DNA of 52,623 bases. Source: an uncultured Eubacterium sp. Its GTDB lineage: Bacteria > Bacillota > Clostridia > Lachnospirales > Lachnospiraceae. Shown here in pieces: positions 43,563-52,059 of this stretch. Positions within the stretch are counted from its first letter, which is position 1, and each line of letters starts with the position of its first letter. Under the pieces are notes generated by a model. That model was not told the origin of the DNA. It saw nothing but the letters and a program-made list of their open reading frames with translations, and made no database searches. Made by a program: the position numbers and the translations under genes. The stretch covers positions 1-52,623 of the forward strand of contig CANRTU010000033.1 of the NCBI GenBank assembly GCA_947642745.1, written 5' to 3'.

Positions 43563-44660
43563 ATGTTAAGTATACTGAGATGGGGCGGCGTAATTGCCCT
43601 TACATTTTATACCTCCCTGTTGTACCGCAGTATCCCGCTGGCGCTGGCAGGTTACGTACAAATAGTACTGCTGGTGGCGGCGGGATTGTTTTTATTGTAC
43701 CGTATGCGCACTTTCAGCGGCCGGATGCATATTCCGGTGTCTGTCGCAGAATGCGGCCATGATCTGACGGTGCGTTTTGTGGTGGAAAACAAAAGCTTTC
43801 TGCCCTGTCCGAAATTCCGGATCTGTCTGGAACAGGGCAGTTATTTTTTGATAAACCGAAGACGGAAATGGATTTCCGGCGGCATGGCGCTGGCAGGAGA
43901 AAACAGTTATGATTATTCCATTCGTTTTCAAAACTATGGCAGCTACAGGCTGAGACTTGTAAAAATCAGGATTTATGATTTTACAGGATTGTTTTACCTG
44001 AATCAGACGGTAAACAGCTGTGGAAGCGTGCAGATATTTCCGGAAATACAGGAAACAGGCGTACATCTGACGGAAGCTGTGCGTAATTTCTGCGGGGAGG
44101 CGGATGTGTACGATGATTTCCGCCCGGGACATGACAGCAGCGAACTATACGGATTCCGGCCGTTTTGCAAAGGAGACAGAATCCAGGGCATTCACTGGAA
44201 ACTAAGCGCCAGAATGGATGAACTGCTTGTAAAAGAAGTCAGTATGCCAAAGGCCTGTCCGGTAGTATTTTTGCTGGATTACCGGCCGGCGGGGCAGCGG
44301 GACGAAAAAAAGGTCAATGTATATCTGGCGCTGCTGGCAGGAATTTCGTTTTCCATGATGGACGCAGGCTGTCCCCATTATGTGTCCTGGTACAGCGGCC
44401 GTATGAGGGATGTGGTAAGGGTACGGGTGGACGATGAGGAGAGTCTGTATCTGTTTCTGGGCTGTTATCTGGAAGAAACATTTCAGGATACCGGCCGGAA
44501 CCTGCCGGAGGCTTACCGGGAAAAATACCGGGGAGAGTACTGCCTGCATACGCTTTTACTGAATGAATCACTGGAACTAAGAAAGAACCGGGATAAAATC
44601 GCAGAATTTAACAGAAAAGACTGGAAGGAACAGCTGCGGGGACTGGAGCTGGTGTTGTGA
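43563..44660 (+). CDS. DUF58 domain-containing protein
   Basis: This 365-residue protein has two membrane helices near the start (about 8-25 and 30-47; LALAGYVQIVLLVAAGLFLL). A beta-rich outer or linker region follows, then the DUF58 block at about 190-260: YDDFRPGHDSSELYGFRPFC and KGDRIQGIHWKLSARMDELL, then VKEVSMP. This is the vWA-like partner of MoxR ATPases. Its stop shares one base with the ATG of the transglutaminase gene. Confidence 0.9.
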   Translation: MLSILRWGGVIALTFYTSLLYRSIPLALAGYVQIVLLVAAGLFLLYRMRTFSGRMHIPVSVAECGHDLTVRFVVENKSFLPCPKFRICLEQGSYFLINRRRKWISGGMALAGENSYDYSIRFQNYGSYRLRLVKIRIYDFTGLFYLNQTVNSCGSVQIFPEIQETGVHLTEAVRNFCGEADVYDDFRPGHDSSELYGFRPFCKGDRIQGIHWKLSARMDELLVKEVSMPKACPVVFLLDYRPAGQRDEKKVNVYLALLAGISFSMMDAGCPHYVSWYSGRMRDVVRVRVDDEESLYLFLGCYLEETFQDTGRNLPEAYREKYRGEYCLHTLLLNESLELRKNRDKIAEFNRKDWKEQLRGLELVL

Positions 44661-47239
44661 TGTCTGATAAAATAAAATATAGCAAAACAGAACGCCCATG
44701 GGCAGAAGCGCTGGCCGATTGTATTTTTTTAGCTGTCTATACGCTTCTGTGCGCTTATTCCGCTCTCTGGATGGCGCAGGGTGTGTTTCCACAGTTTCGG
44801 ATTTCCGCCGGGGCGCACAGATGGCTGTGCGCCCTGGTGTCTGTGACTGTGGCGGTATATGGGGCCGCAGGCTGGATCAATGGTCAGTATGCTGGCGGAA
44901 AGAGACAGATGCGTCTGAAAAGAACGGATCATACTGACGGATATGGAGCGGAAGACTGCGGATCTGGCAAAGCAATGCCAGGTGGGCTGCTGCGGCTGGC
45001 TGCTGCGCTGCCGGTAGTATTGTATGGACTGCTGTTTTACCGTTATATCAGCAGACGGCGGATTGACTTTGAAGACGGCAGCTGCGCCATTGTGTCCTGC
45101 TATCTGAAACAGTTTAACCGTCGTATGAAAACGTCTTTTTCTATCTGGCATGGGAAAGAGGAATTCCTGGAAATGGCGCTGGCAGTCTGGATCTGCATAA
45201 TTGTACTGGCGCTGCTGTGTCTGGCATTCATTACGGGAAAGCGGATTTGTTCCATGCTGCTGCCTGCCCTGGTACTGCCTGCGCTGCTGCTGTCCGGAAA
45301 TGGGCCGGGATGGCAAGGAACCGCATTCTTTCTGGCCGCCATATTCGTTACGTTTTCCGGAGCGGGCAGCGGCAGGCGTCATACCCTGCGGGCCCGTGGG
45401 CGGTCCGGGACAGGTACGGGGTATCTGCTGTCCGGCGCTGTACTGACGGTTGTGGTAGCGGCGGCTGTGTCAGCCGGCAGTATATTTTTTGACAACAGAG
45501 CCGCCGGAATGCTGGAACACGCTTCCACGGCAAAACGTTTTCAGAAAAATCTGGAACAGAAGGTGTCCGGACTGCTTGACGGATGGTTTACCGGCCAGCG
45601 GGAAACGATAGACAACGAAGCGCCGCATTATACTGGTAAAGAGATTTTAAGCATGACCATGTCGCAAGAGCCGGCTGCGGATGTATATTTAAAAGGTTTT
45701 TATGGGACAGATTATGAAAACGGCGGCTGGGTGTGCCGCAGACAGGCATTCGCACAGGCGTGTTCCACGGCGGACTGTACGACGCGGCAGGCGGCGGAGA
45801 ACCTGTTATCCGGAGCCATGGTTTTTCTGGAAGCCGGGAAACTGGACTGGCCGGTTATGTCATCCGTAGTGGTGGACAGCCATACCAGGCATCCGGCAGA
45901 ATATGTACTGGAATACCGGGACGGTGGCGGACGGAATGCCTGGGTGCCCTATTTTACAAAACCGCAGCAGGAAGGGGATGCATACCGTCTGTGGGGAGAC
46001 GTGCTGGTACAAAAGAAGCGGGGAGCTGATGCGATGACGTTTTCCGGATGGAACGGACAGCTGGATGACAATGCGCTGACACTGGCCGTCCGGACAAAGG
46101 AACGGACAGGCGGTGACATACTCTCCTGGTATGATGCGTTTGCGCTGGACGCCTATCTGGACGGATCAGACCGGGTACCTGCGGCGGAAGTTTCCAGATG
46201 GCAGGCGCTGCGCCAGTATGAGGCCAATGAGAAACCAGAGCCGGATAAATATCTGTCCGCTTCACAGGATCAGTGGCTGACGGAACGGGTGACAGAACGG
46301 AATCAGATGCGTCTGTCAGTGGCGGAAAGTGTCTGTGATTTTTTACGAACTAATTATAAATACAGCCTGAATCTGAAAACGCTTCCGGAGGGCGAAGATG
46401 TGGTGAATTACTTTTTATCGGAAAGCCGTGAAGGATTCTGTGTGCATTTTGCCAGTGCGGCGGTACTGTTACTGCGAAACTGCGGGATTCCGGCCCGCTA
46501 TGTATCCGGTTATCTGGCAAAAAAAGAGGAGTTCCGGCACTCCGGCGACGGATATGCCACAGTGGTCAGGGACTCTGACGCCCATGCCTGGGCGGAAATA
46601 TATCTGGATGGATTTGGCTGGGTGCCGGTGGACGGCACACCGGGAGCCGGCAGGGCGGAACCAGAGCAGTCCGAAGATCAGACAGACACAGATGATTCTT
46701 CCGGAGAAACAGGGACACAGGATGCGGAAATAAATGACCGGACAGACGAGGCAGATCCGGAAGAAACCGGGGCGGATAAAGATTCAGTATCAGATATGGA
46801 AACAGTATCAGATACACAAACTGCCGGAGAAGACGGATCAGATACCGGAACAGACCGGGAAACCCGGAGTGCGGCGTCCCGGGTGGCGGTGATGTTACTG
46901 CTTTTGTCAGCATCCATTCTGTGCGCTTATATGCTGCTGCGCCGGGGAATCTGTATTTATCACTGTGTGCCGGAAAAGGAGATCAGACAGGGAAAATACC
47001 GCAGCGCCGTGCTGCGTATGAACCGGCGGCTTTACCGGAAACTGGCGCTCAGGGGCAGAATACGCAGAAACAGTTTGTCAGATGAGGAATACACAGAAAT
47101 GCTGAAAGAAGTCTGGCGGCAGATACCGGAAACAGACTGGGACCGTTATATGCGGGTCGTACAGGAAGCGGCGTTTTCCAACAGACAGCCGGATGAGCCG
47201 GATGTCTGGTTTTGTTACCGGGTTTACCGGAAATGCTGA
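44660..47239 (+). CDS. Transglutaminase-like membrane protein (TgpA type)
   Basis: This 859-residue protein has about six membrane helices in the first 290 residues, a large outer part with the transglutaminase core, and a last helix at about 740-760 (RVAVMLLLLSASILCAYMLL) followed by a cytoplasmic tail. The catalytic triad is present: C594 in REGFCVHFASAAVLLL, H642 in DSDAHAWAEIY and D658 in WVPVDGTPG. A Glu/Asp/Thr-rich linker of about 75 residues follows the core. It completes the MoxR-DUF58-transglutaminase set, thought to modify or process proteins at the envelope; the substrate is unknown. Confidence 0.9.
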   Translation: MSDKIKYSKTERPWAEALADCIFLAVYTLLCAYSALWMAQGVFPQFRISAGAHRWLCALVSVTVAVYGAAGWINGQYAGGKRQMRLKRTDHTDGYGAEDCGSGKAMPGGLLRLAAALPVVLYGLLFYRYISRRRIDFEDGSCAIVSCYLKQFNRRMKTSFSIWHGKEEFLEMALAVWICIIVLALLCLAFITGKRICSMLLPALVLPALLLSGNGPGWQGTAFFLAAIFVTFSGAGSGRRHTLRARGRSGTGTGYLLSGAVLTVVVAAAVSAGSIFFDNRAAGMLEHASTAKRFQKNLEQKVSGLLDGWFTGQRETIDNEAPHYTGKEILSMTMSQEPAADVYLKGFYGTDYENGGWVCRRQAFAQACSTADCTTRQAAENLLSGAMVFLEAGKLDWPVMSSVVVDSHTRHPAEYVLEYRDGGGRNAWVPYFTKPQQEGDAYRLWGDVLVQKKRGADAMTFSGWNGQLDDNALTLAVRTKERTGGDILSWYDAFALDAYLDGSDRVPAAEVSRWQALRQYEANEKPEPDKYLSASQDQWLTERVTERNQMRLSVAESVCDFLRTNYKYSLNLKTLPEGEDVVNYFLSESREGFCVHFASAAVLLLRNCGIPARYVSGYLAKKEEFRHSGDGYATVVRDSDAHAWAEIYLDGFGWVPVDGTPGAGRAEPEQSEDQTDTDDSSGETGTQDAEINDRTDEADPEETGADKDSVSDMETVSDTQTAGEDGSDTGTDRETRSAASRVAVMLLLLSASILCAYMLLRRGICIYHCVPEKEIRQGKYRSAVLRMNRRLYRKLALRGRIRRNSLSDEEYTEMLKEVWRQIPETDWDRYMRVVQEAAFSNRQPDEPDVWFCYRVYRKC

Positions 47240-47529
47240 TACAGCCGCTGTTTCCTATTGTTTTGCCAGTGGCCCGCAGACGGCTGGGAAGATAAGCAGG
47301 CCGGTCACATATGTAAATTTACAACTTCTGGTTAAATGTCTGTATGCATGAACCGATATAGAAAATAACTGGCATCCGCTCTGGTAAAAACGGGGACTTT
47401 ATCCGGGTGCGGAACCGGATGGAACACAGGGAACAGCCACAGATGCATAAAGCCAGCCGGCAGAGTATCTGCGGCAGATAACAGAAATCGTGTAACAGTC
47501 AGTATCAGTCTGTGTAAAGGAGGAAACAT
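47240..47529. other. Intergenic region, no feature recognised
   Basis: About 290 bases separate the transglutaminase gene from the DUF6033 gene. No clear terminator, promoter or riboswitch could be supported. It ends with AAAGGAGG before the ATG at 47530. Confidence 0.4.
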
Positions 47530-48498
47530 ATGGCAGTACAGGTAGGAAACAGCTGGGTATCAGAAGCGGCGTATGCGTATGCTACCAGGAAATCATCCGG
47601 TAAAGGGAAATCAGCGAATACACTGGAAAATCTTTCGAAGGAATTCAAAAATTTAAAGTTTACCACAGATACAAAACCGTATTCCGCAACCGGGAGAAAT
47701 AATATGGCCATATCGCCGGAGATTTTAAAAGAAATGGAAAATAATCCGGACAAAAAGCTGGAATACGAAGCGTTACTTTATGATTGCAATGAGGCGGTGA
47801 AAAATCTGCCGGAGAAAACCGCAGATGGCGCTGAAATAAAGTCGTTTGGTTTTATACTTAATAGTGATGGAAGCCTTGGGGCCTGGAGTGTCTCTGAGGA
47901 CAGCAAAAGTACGCGGAAACAGACATTTATCCTGGATAAAAAGAAAAAGAGCGGCTGGATGGATCAGATCGCAGGCAGAAAAACCAGCGGGCAGGATACG
48001 TACGATAAGTCTGACCAGCCTGATTCAGCAGTCTATTCTGTTCATAAAATGTCTGCGCAGGACCGGGCAGGACTGGTGAAAAGGCTGCAGGCGGAACAGG
48101 AAGCAAGGCAGCGGCAGTTAATTGATATTGTAAAACAGACGCTTAATAAACAGGCAGGCGCATACAACAAAGCCACAGACCCGTGGAAATTCCTTGCGGG
48201 AGGCGGCTTTCAGGTCGATGCGGCCACAAAGTCGAAGGCGCAGAATGATATTTCTGAAGACGGTTATTATGGGGTGAAACAGACGTCCCAGCGTCTGTTT
48301 GATTTTGCCTGTGCGCTGGCCGGGGACGATGTGGAACAGATGAAAAAGATGCAGAAAGCCATGGAAAAAGGATTCCGGCAGGCCACCGGAGCCTGGGGAA
48401 AAGAACTGCCGGGTATCTGTCAGGAAACCTTTCAGGCGGCCAACAAACTATTCCAGGACTATTACGCATCCAAAAAGGCAGAGGAGATTGAAGCATGA
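47530..48498 (+). CDS. DUF6033 family protein
   Basis: This is a 322-residue soluble protein. The N-terminal part matches the family pattern (MAVQVGNSWVSEAAYAYATR, then MAISPEILKEMENNPDKKLE). The C-terminal 80 residues form a helical domain: DGYYGVKQTSQRLFDFACAL, AGDDVEQMKKMQKAMEKGFR and KELPGICQETFQAANKLFQD. This domain resembles the DUF5610/HyfG-type tail (GFxxAxxxWGxELPxISQxT). It has no signal peptide. It overlaps the next gene by 4 bases (ATGA). Its function is unknown. Confidence 0.8.
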   Translation: MAVQVGNSWVSEAAYAYATRKSSGKGKSANTLENLSKEFKNLKFTTDTKPYSATGRNNMAISPEILKEMENNPDKKLEYEALLYDCNEAVKNLPEKTADGAEIKSFGFILNSDGSLGAWSVSEDSKSTRKQTFILDKKKKSGWMDQIAGRKTSGQDTYDKSDQPDSAVYSVHKMSAQDRAGLVKRLQAEQEARQRQLIDIVKQTLNKQAGAYNKATDPWKFLAGGGFQVDAATKSKAQNDISEDGYYGVKQTSQRLFDFACALAGDDVEQMKKMQKAMEKGFRQATGAWGKELPGICQETFQAANKLFQDYYASKKAEEIEA

Positions 48499-49193
48499 AT
48501 ATCAGTTTAAAGGGAATGATGGATGGTATCCGGATGTCTGGCGGCTTAAAGAGCACACAGCAGAAGATGGAGCGGAAGGAAAAATGTGAAAGCCAGGTGT
48601 CTTTTCTGGAAAAGCAGAAAGAAAACCTGAAAACCTTACAATGCGACAGTCTGGAAGAGATTGCCCGCAAACTGGAAATGTATCACTCTTATGAAGACCA
48701 GATTTCGGCGGCAAAGAAGGAATTTAATTTCAGCCAGATGATGCATGCGCTGGATGAAGCCAGGGAAAAAGGCGAAAAAACTGCGGAAGAAGCAGAAAAG
48801 ACAGCGCCAAAGACGCCGGAAGAGCGCAGGAAAGATATGCGGGAAGAAGCCCTGGGCAAAGAAGAGGACAATGGCGTCTTAACAGAAGTGCTGGAAGAGA
48901 CACTGGAGCAGTCCGTGGAGGAAACAGAAGAGTCGCTGGAAGAGATACTGGAAGAATCTGTGGAGGAAACAGAAGAGACGCTGGCAGAGACAGTGGAAGA
49001 AACAGAACAGATACAGACAGCGGCAGATGGCGGCCGGACAGTGACAGAATCTGTAGCGGATGCGGCAGACGCTGTGGGAAACGGCAAAGAAACGCTGACG
49101 GATCTGGTGAATGAAAGTGTGGAACAAAGGCGCCAGATGCAGAAAATTGTTTCAGATCCGTGGAGTTATAAGCATTTCGACCAGCTGGCTTAA
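48495..49193 (+). CDS. Hypothetical acidic-repeat protein coupled to DUF6033
   Basis: This 232-residue protein begins MNISLKGMMDGIRMSGGLKS and has a coiled-coil stretch (about 25-100). A strongly acidic repeat region follows at about 135-175, with units SVEETEESLEEILEE and SVEETEETLAETVEE. It ends SDPWSYKHFDQLA. It has no signal peptide. Translation is coupled to the DUF6033 gene, so the two products probably work together. I do not recognise a family. Confidence 0.7.
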   Translation: MNISLKGMMDGIRMSGGLKSTQQKMERKEKCESQVSFLEKQKENLKTLQCDSLEEIARKLEMYHSYEDQISAAKKEFNFSQMMHALDEAREKGEKTAEEAEKTAPKTPEERRKDMREEALGKEEDNGVLTEVLEETLEQSVEETEESLEEILEESVEETEETLAETVEETEQIQTAADGGRTVTESVADAADAVGNGKETLTDLVNESVEQRRQMQKIVSDPWSYKHFDQLA

Positions 49194-49296
49194 TACATGG
49201 ATCAAAAGAATCAGCAGGGAAACACGTTTTTTGCGGGTCGTTCTTGTATGGGACAGGATGTTGTACATATCCTGGTGTTTGTTTTATTTCTTAGAC

Positions 49297-49369
49297 AACT
49301 GGTAAAAATTGTATGGTAAAATTTTTATCCGGATGTGTTATGATAGTTCTGTACAAAATATTACCAGTT
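49297..49369. promoter_or_regulatory. Inverted repeat around the promoter of the Big2 protein gene
   Basis: AACTGGTAA at 49297-49305 and TTACCAGTT at 49361-49369 are exact inverses, 55 bases apart, flanking TATGAT (a likely -10). The right arm ends just before AAGGAGG. It could be a pair of operator half-sites or a leader hairpin. Confidence 0.4.
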
Positions 49370-49386
49370 TAAGGAGGAATATCAGA

Positions 49387-50067
49387 ATGAAAAATTATAA
49401 AAGAATTACATGCGGATGTCTGTCCGCCGCAGTTATGTTCACCGCACTGGCAGTTACGCCGGTAACCGCTCAGGCAGCCGCCATGAAGCTGAATAAAAGC
49501 TCCGCTACACTGACAGTAGGCAAAAAGCTGACACTCAAAGTCCAGAACGGGAAAAAGGGCGCTAAAGTAAAATGGTCCACCAGTCAGAAATCAGTAGCCA
49601 CTGTGACACAAAAGGGAGTGGTGACCGCAAAAGCTGAGGGAAAAGCAACGATTAAAGCTGTGGTAAATAAAGTGACTTTAAAGTGCAATGTGACTGTGAA
49701 TGATAAAGTGGTTAAAGATGAAAACGCTACGGATATAACTGCCGCACTGGCAGGAAAGACCTATAAAGGAACCGCTGAGATACCGGGGGTTGGCAACATG
49801 AATGTGATGAACCTTACCTTTGGGGAAGACGGCGCAGTTTCCGGGTCAATGCTGAGCGAAACAACATTTCAGCTGGAAGAATTTGCCGGTACGTATAAAG
49901 CCATGTTGTCAGGCAAAAAAGTGAATATCACTGTAACTGCAGACGGAGAGACATTTACTTATGGACTGACTGTGGAGAAGGAAGACTATTCCAGACTGTC
50001 CGCAAAACAGAAGGTGGGCGCACTGGAGATTACTGTTGTAATAGAAGAGGTGAAAGAAGAACAGTAA
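49387..50067 (+). CDS. Secreted protein with Big2 (Ig-like) domain
   Basis: This 226-residue exported protein has a signal peptide at residues 1-31 (basic KNYKRITCG, core AAVMFTALAVTPVTA, cleavage near AQA-AA). A bacterial Ig-like group 2 domain follows at about 32-110 (LNKSSATLTVGKKLTLKVQN, KVKWSTSQKSVATVTQKGVV, TAKAEGKATIKAVV). The last 110 residues form a second beta-rich domain (GTAEIPGVGNMNVMNLTFGE) that I do not recognise. No sorting signal is visible, so it is likely released or held by the wall. The start at 49387 has AAGGAGG upstream. Confidence 0.85.
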   Translation: MKNYKRITCGCLSAAVMFTALAVTPVTAQAAAMKLNKSSATLTVGKKLTLKVQNGKKGAKVKWSTSQKSVATVTQKGVVTAKAEGKATIKAVVNKVTLKCNVTVNDKVVKDENATDITAALAGKTYKGTAEIPGVGNMNVMNLTFGEDGAVSGSMLSETTFQLEEFAGTYKAMLSGKKVNITVTADGETFTYGLTVEKEDYSRLSAKQKVGALEITVVIEEVKEEQ

Positions 50068-50148
50068 GTCATCCGTTGTGGACATAAAAATAAAAAGCGT
50101 TTGTGTTCCGGATGCTTTGTGAAATAATATTCCGGCAGGTTAAACAGG

Positions 50149-50187
50149 AACCGGCAGAAAATGACGTTCATTTTCTGCCGGTTTTTT
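50149..50187 (+). terminator. Terminator of the Big2 protein gene
   Basis: AACCGGCAGAAAATGA pairs perfectly with TCATTTTCTGCCGGTT around CGT, followed by TTTT. The U-tract region (TTTTTTACTTTATAG) is also the left arm of hairpin I of the following repeat. Confidence 0.85.
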
Positions 50188-50316
50188 ACTTTATAGGAAA
50201 GAGCGTTCTATAAAGTAAACCCCTCCGGGAGGATCGCCATGCGCCGGAAGGGAAGATGCTGCCGGGGGCAGCCCGCCGCAGGCGGAGTATCCGGCAAAGC
50301 CGGATACTTTTTTCTT
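50184..50316. repeat. Structured dispersed repeat (family R1), copy c
   Basis: Hairpin I is TTTACTTTATAG with CTATAAAGTAAA around GAAAGAGCGTT. Compared with copy a, both arms have changed together (ACTTTA with TAAAGT versus ATCTTA with TAAGAT). Hairpins II, III (GCAGCCCGCCGCAGGCGG) and IV (GTATCCGGC-AAA-GCCGGATAC then TTTTTT) follow. Confidence 0.8.
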
Positions 50317-50372
50317 ATGGGAAAGAGCGTTCTATAAGATAAAACCCCTCCGGGAGGATCGCCATGCGCCGG
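50312..50372. repeat. Structured dispersed repeat (family R1), truncated copy d
   Basis: Hairpin I (TTTTCTTAT with ATAAGATAAAA around GAAAGAGCGTT) and hairpin II are present. The copy then stops at GCCATGCGCCGG, directly at the stop codon of the MATE gene. Its U-rich left arm is the tail of hairpin IV of copy c. Confidence 0.7.
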
Positions 50373-51729
50373 TCAGGCATTATCCGCAGGATCTTTCAGT
50401 CTGCGGTATACGGTCAGCCACATGGTTGTAAAACACGCCACCCCTCCGGCGAGATTGGATACCGGTTCGGCCAGAAATACGCCATTCACCCCAAGGCCCA
50501 GCATGGGAAGCAGCAGTGTCAGCGGCACCACAATGATGACTTTGCGAAATAGTGAAAAGAAGATGGAACGTTTTGCGTATCCCAGCGCCTGAAACGTACA
50601 CTGTCCGGTAAACTGGAAAGCCATAAAGCAAAAACCGGCAAAATAAATCTGCAGGGCTTCCCTGCCTGATTCTGCCATGGACAGGTCACTGGTAAAGACA
50701 GAAAACAGCAGATGGGGAAACTGTATAACAAGTCCCCAGGCAATCAGAGTATAGGTAATGCCGGTCAGGGCGGTAAAACGTATTCCTTCTTTCACACGGG
50801 ACATTTTCTGCGCACCGAAATTATAACCGATGACCGGCTGGGAGCCGCTGGCAATACCCATAACCGGGAGGGAGAGCAGTTCCCGTACGGAATTGAGGAC
50901 CGTCATAATGCCTACATACAGATCGCCGCCATAATTTTGTAAAGAGACATTACATACAATCTGTACCAGTGAATTGGTGGCCTGTACGATAAAGCCGGAA
51001 GCGCCAAGTCCCAGAATTTCAAAAACCAGTTTACGGTCTGGCATAAGACAGGTCTTTCTGATCCGCAGCAGACACCTGTTTCCGGTCAGAAAACGCAGAA
51101 CCCACAGTGCGGAGACGATCTGGCTGATAACGGTGGCAAGCGCAGCGCCCCGTACTCCCATATGCAGCGCAAATATGAAAACGGGGTCCAGAATCAGGTT
51201 TAGCAGGGCGCCAATCATAGTGGTCAGCATACTGACGCCGGGATATCCCTGGGCGCTGATAAAACCGTTCAGCCCTGTAGTCAGCATGGAAAACGTAGTA
51301 CCAGCCAGATAGATCCGCAGATATTCGTCCGCATAGACATTAAGAGGCGTCGCTGGCCCCGAACAGAAACAGCACCGGTCTTCGCAGCAGATAACACAGG
51401 ATCAGGAGCGCAAAAGAAGTGGCTGTGAGCAGGGAAAAGACGTTTCCAAGTATTTTTTCTGCCCGGGCTTCTTCCCGCCGTCCCCTGGCAATGGAAAATA
51501 AAGGGGTACCGCCGGTTCCATACAGGCTGGTAAACGCGGCAATGATTGTAATAACAGGAAAGGTCAGGCCGACGCCGGTCAGCGCCTCGTTGCCGGAGCC
51601 CGGCAGATGGCCGATATAAATGCGGTCAACAATATTGTATAAAAGCTGTACCAGCTGGGCCAGCGTAAGCGGAATAGCCTGACGGATAATATTGCGGGAT
51701 ACTTTTCCCTGTGAAAAATCTGTTGTCAT
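50373..51729 (-). pseudogene. MATE-family efflux transporter, frameshifted
   Basis: The two halves of a MATE multidrug/Na+ antiporter lie in different frames. The first (from ATG 51729, with AAAGGAG upstream) reads MTTDFSQGKVSRNIIRQAIP, then LTGVGLTFPVITIIAAFTSL, and ends LFGASDAS at a stop near 51342. The second resumes at once as YADEYLRIYLAGTTFSMLTT and continues to the normal end (SNLAGGVACFTTMWLTVYRR). One base lost or gained in GACGCCTCTTAATG (minus strand, about 51340-51355) explains it. Apart from that, the sequence looks well preserved (about 450 residues), so the event is recent or is a sequencing error. Confidence 0.75.
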
Positions 51730-52059
51730 TACAGCTCCTTTCCAAAAAGAGTGTCCGGGAATCAGTGTTGTGGCCGTTACCTGCAGTTTAGCCATAACCG
51801 GATGCCACAGATACAAAAAGTACCACGGGAAACAAAAGCTGCCATAGTACGTTGCCAGCTGTCTTTTGCAGACCGGATTTCCCAGCCGGATGTATGTAAG
51901 GATACGGACTTTACGGCGTGGCGCCGGGGCTCTGGCAAAACTGTGCCAAAAGTTATTTTAAAAGCATTAGAAGACTTGTAAAAAGATGCCACGTATGTTA
52001 CGATGAACTCCATCGGAGACTATGCAAAAGTTGTTCAGGCGGGCATTTACCTGGCTGTT
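51730..52059. other. Intergenic region upstream of the MATE gene
   Basis: An open frame at 51802-51981 (59 residues, ending GSGKTVPKVILKALEDL) has plausible composition but no ribosome binding site or known family, so I do not call it. No convincing promoter was found. Confidence 0.3.

Noticed and set aside
47240-47529. Possible riboswitch before the DUF6033 gene
   Set aside because: Short G- and A-rich stretches are present, but no conserved core of a known riboswitch class could be traced.
51802-51981. 59-residue plus-strand ORF ending GSGKTVPKVILKALEDL
   Set aside because: Composition is plausible, but no ribosome binding site, promoter or family could be seen. A protein search with this frame would decide.
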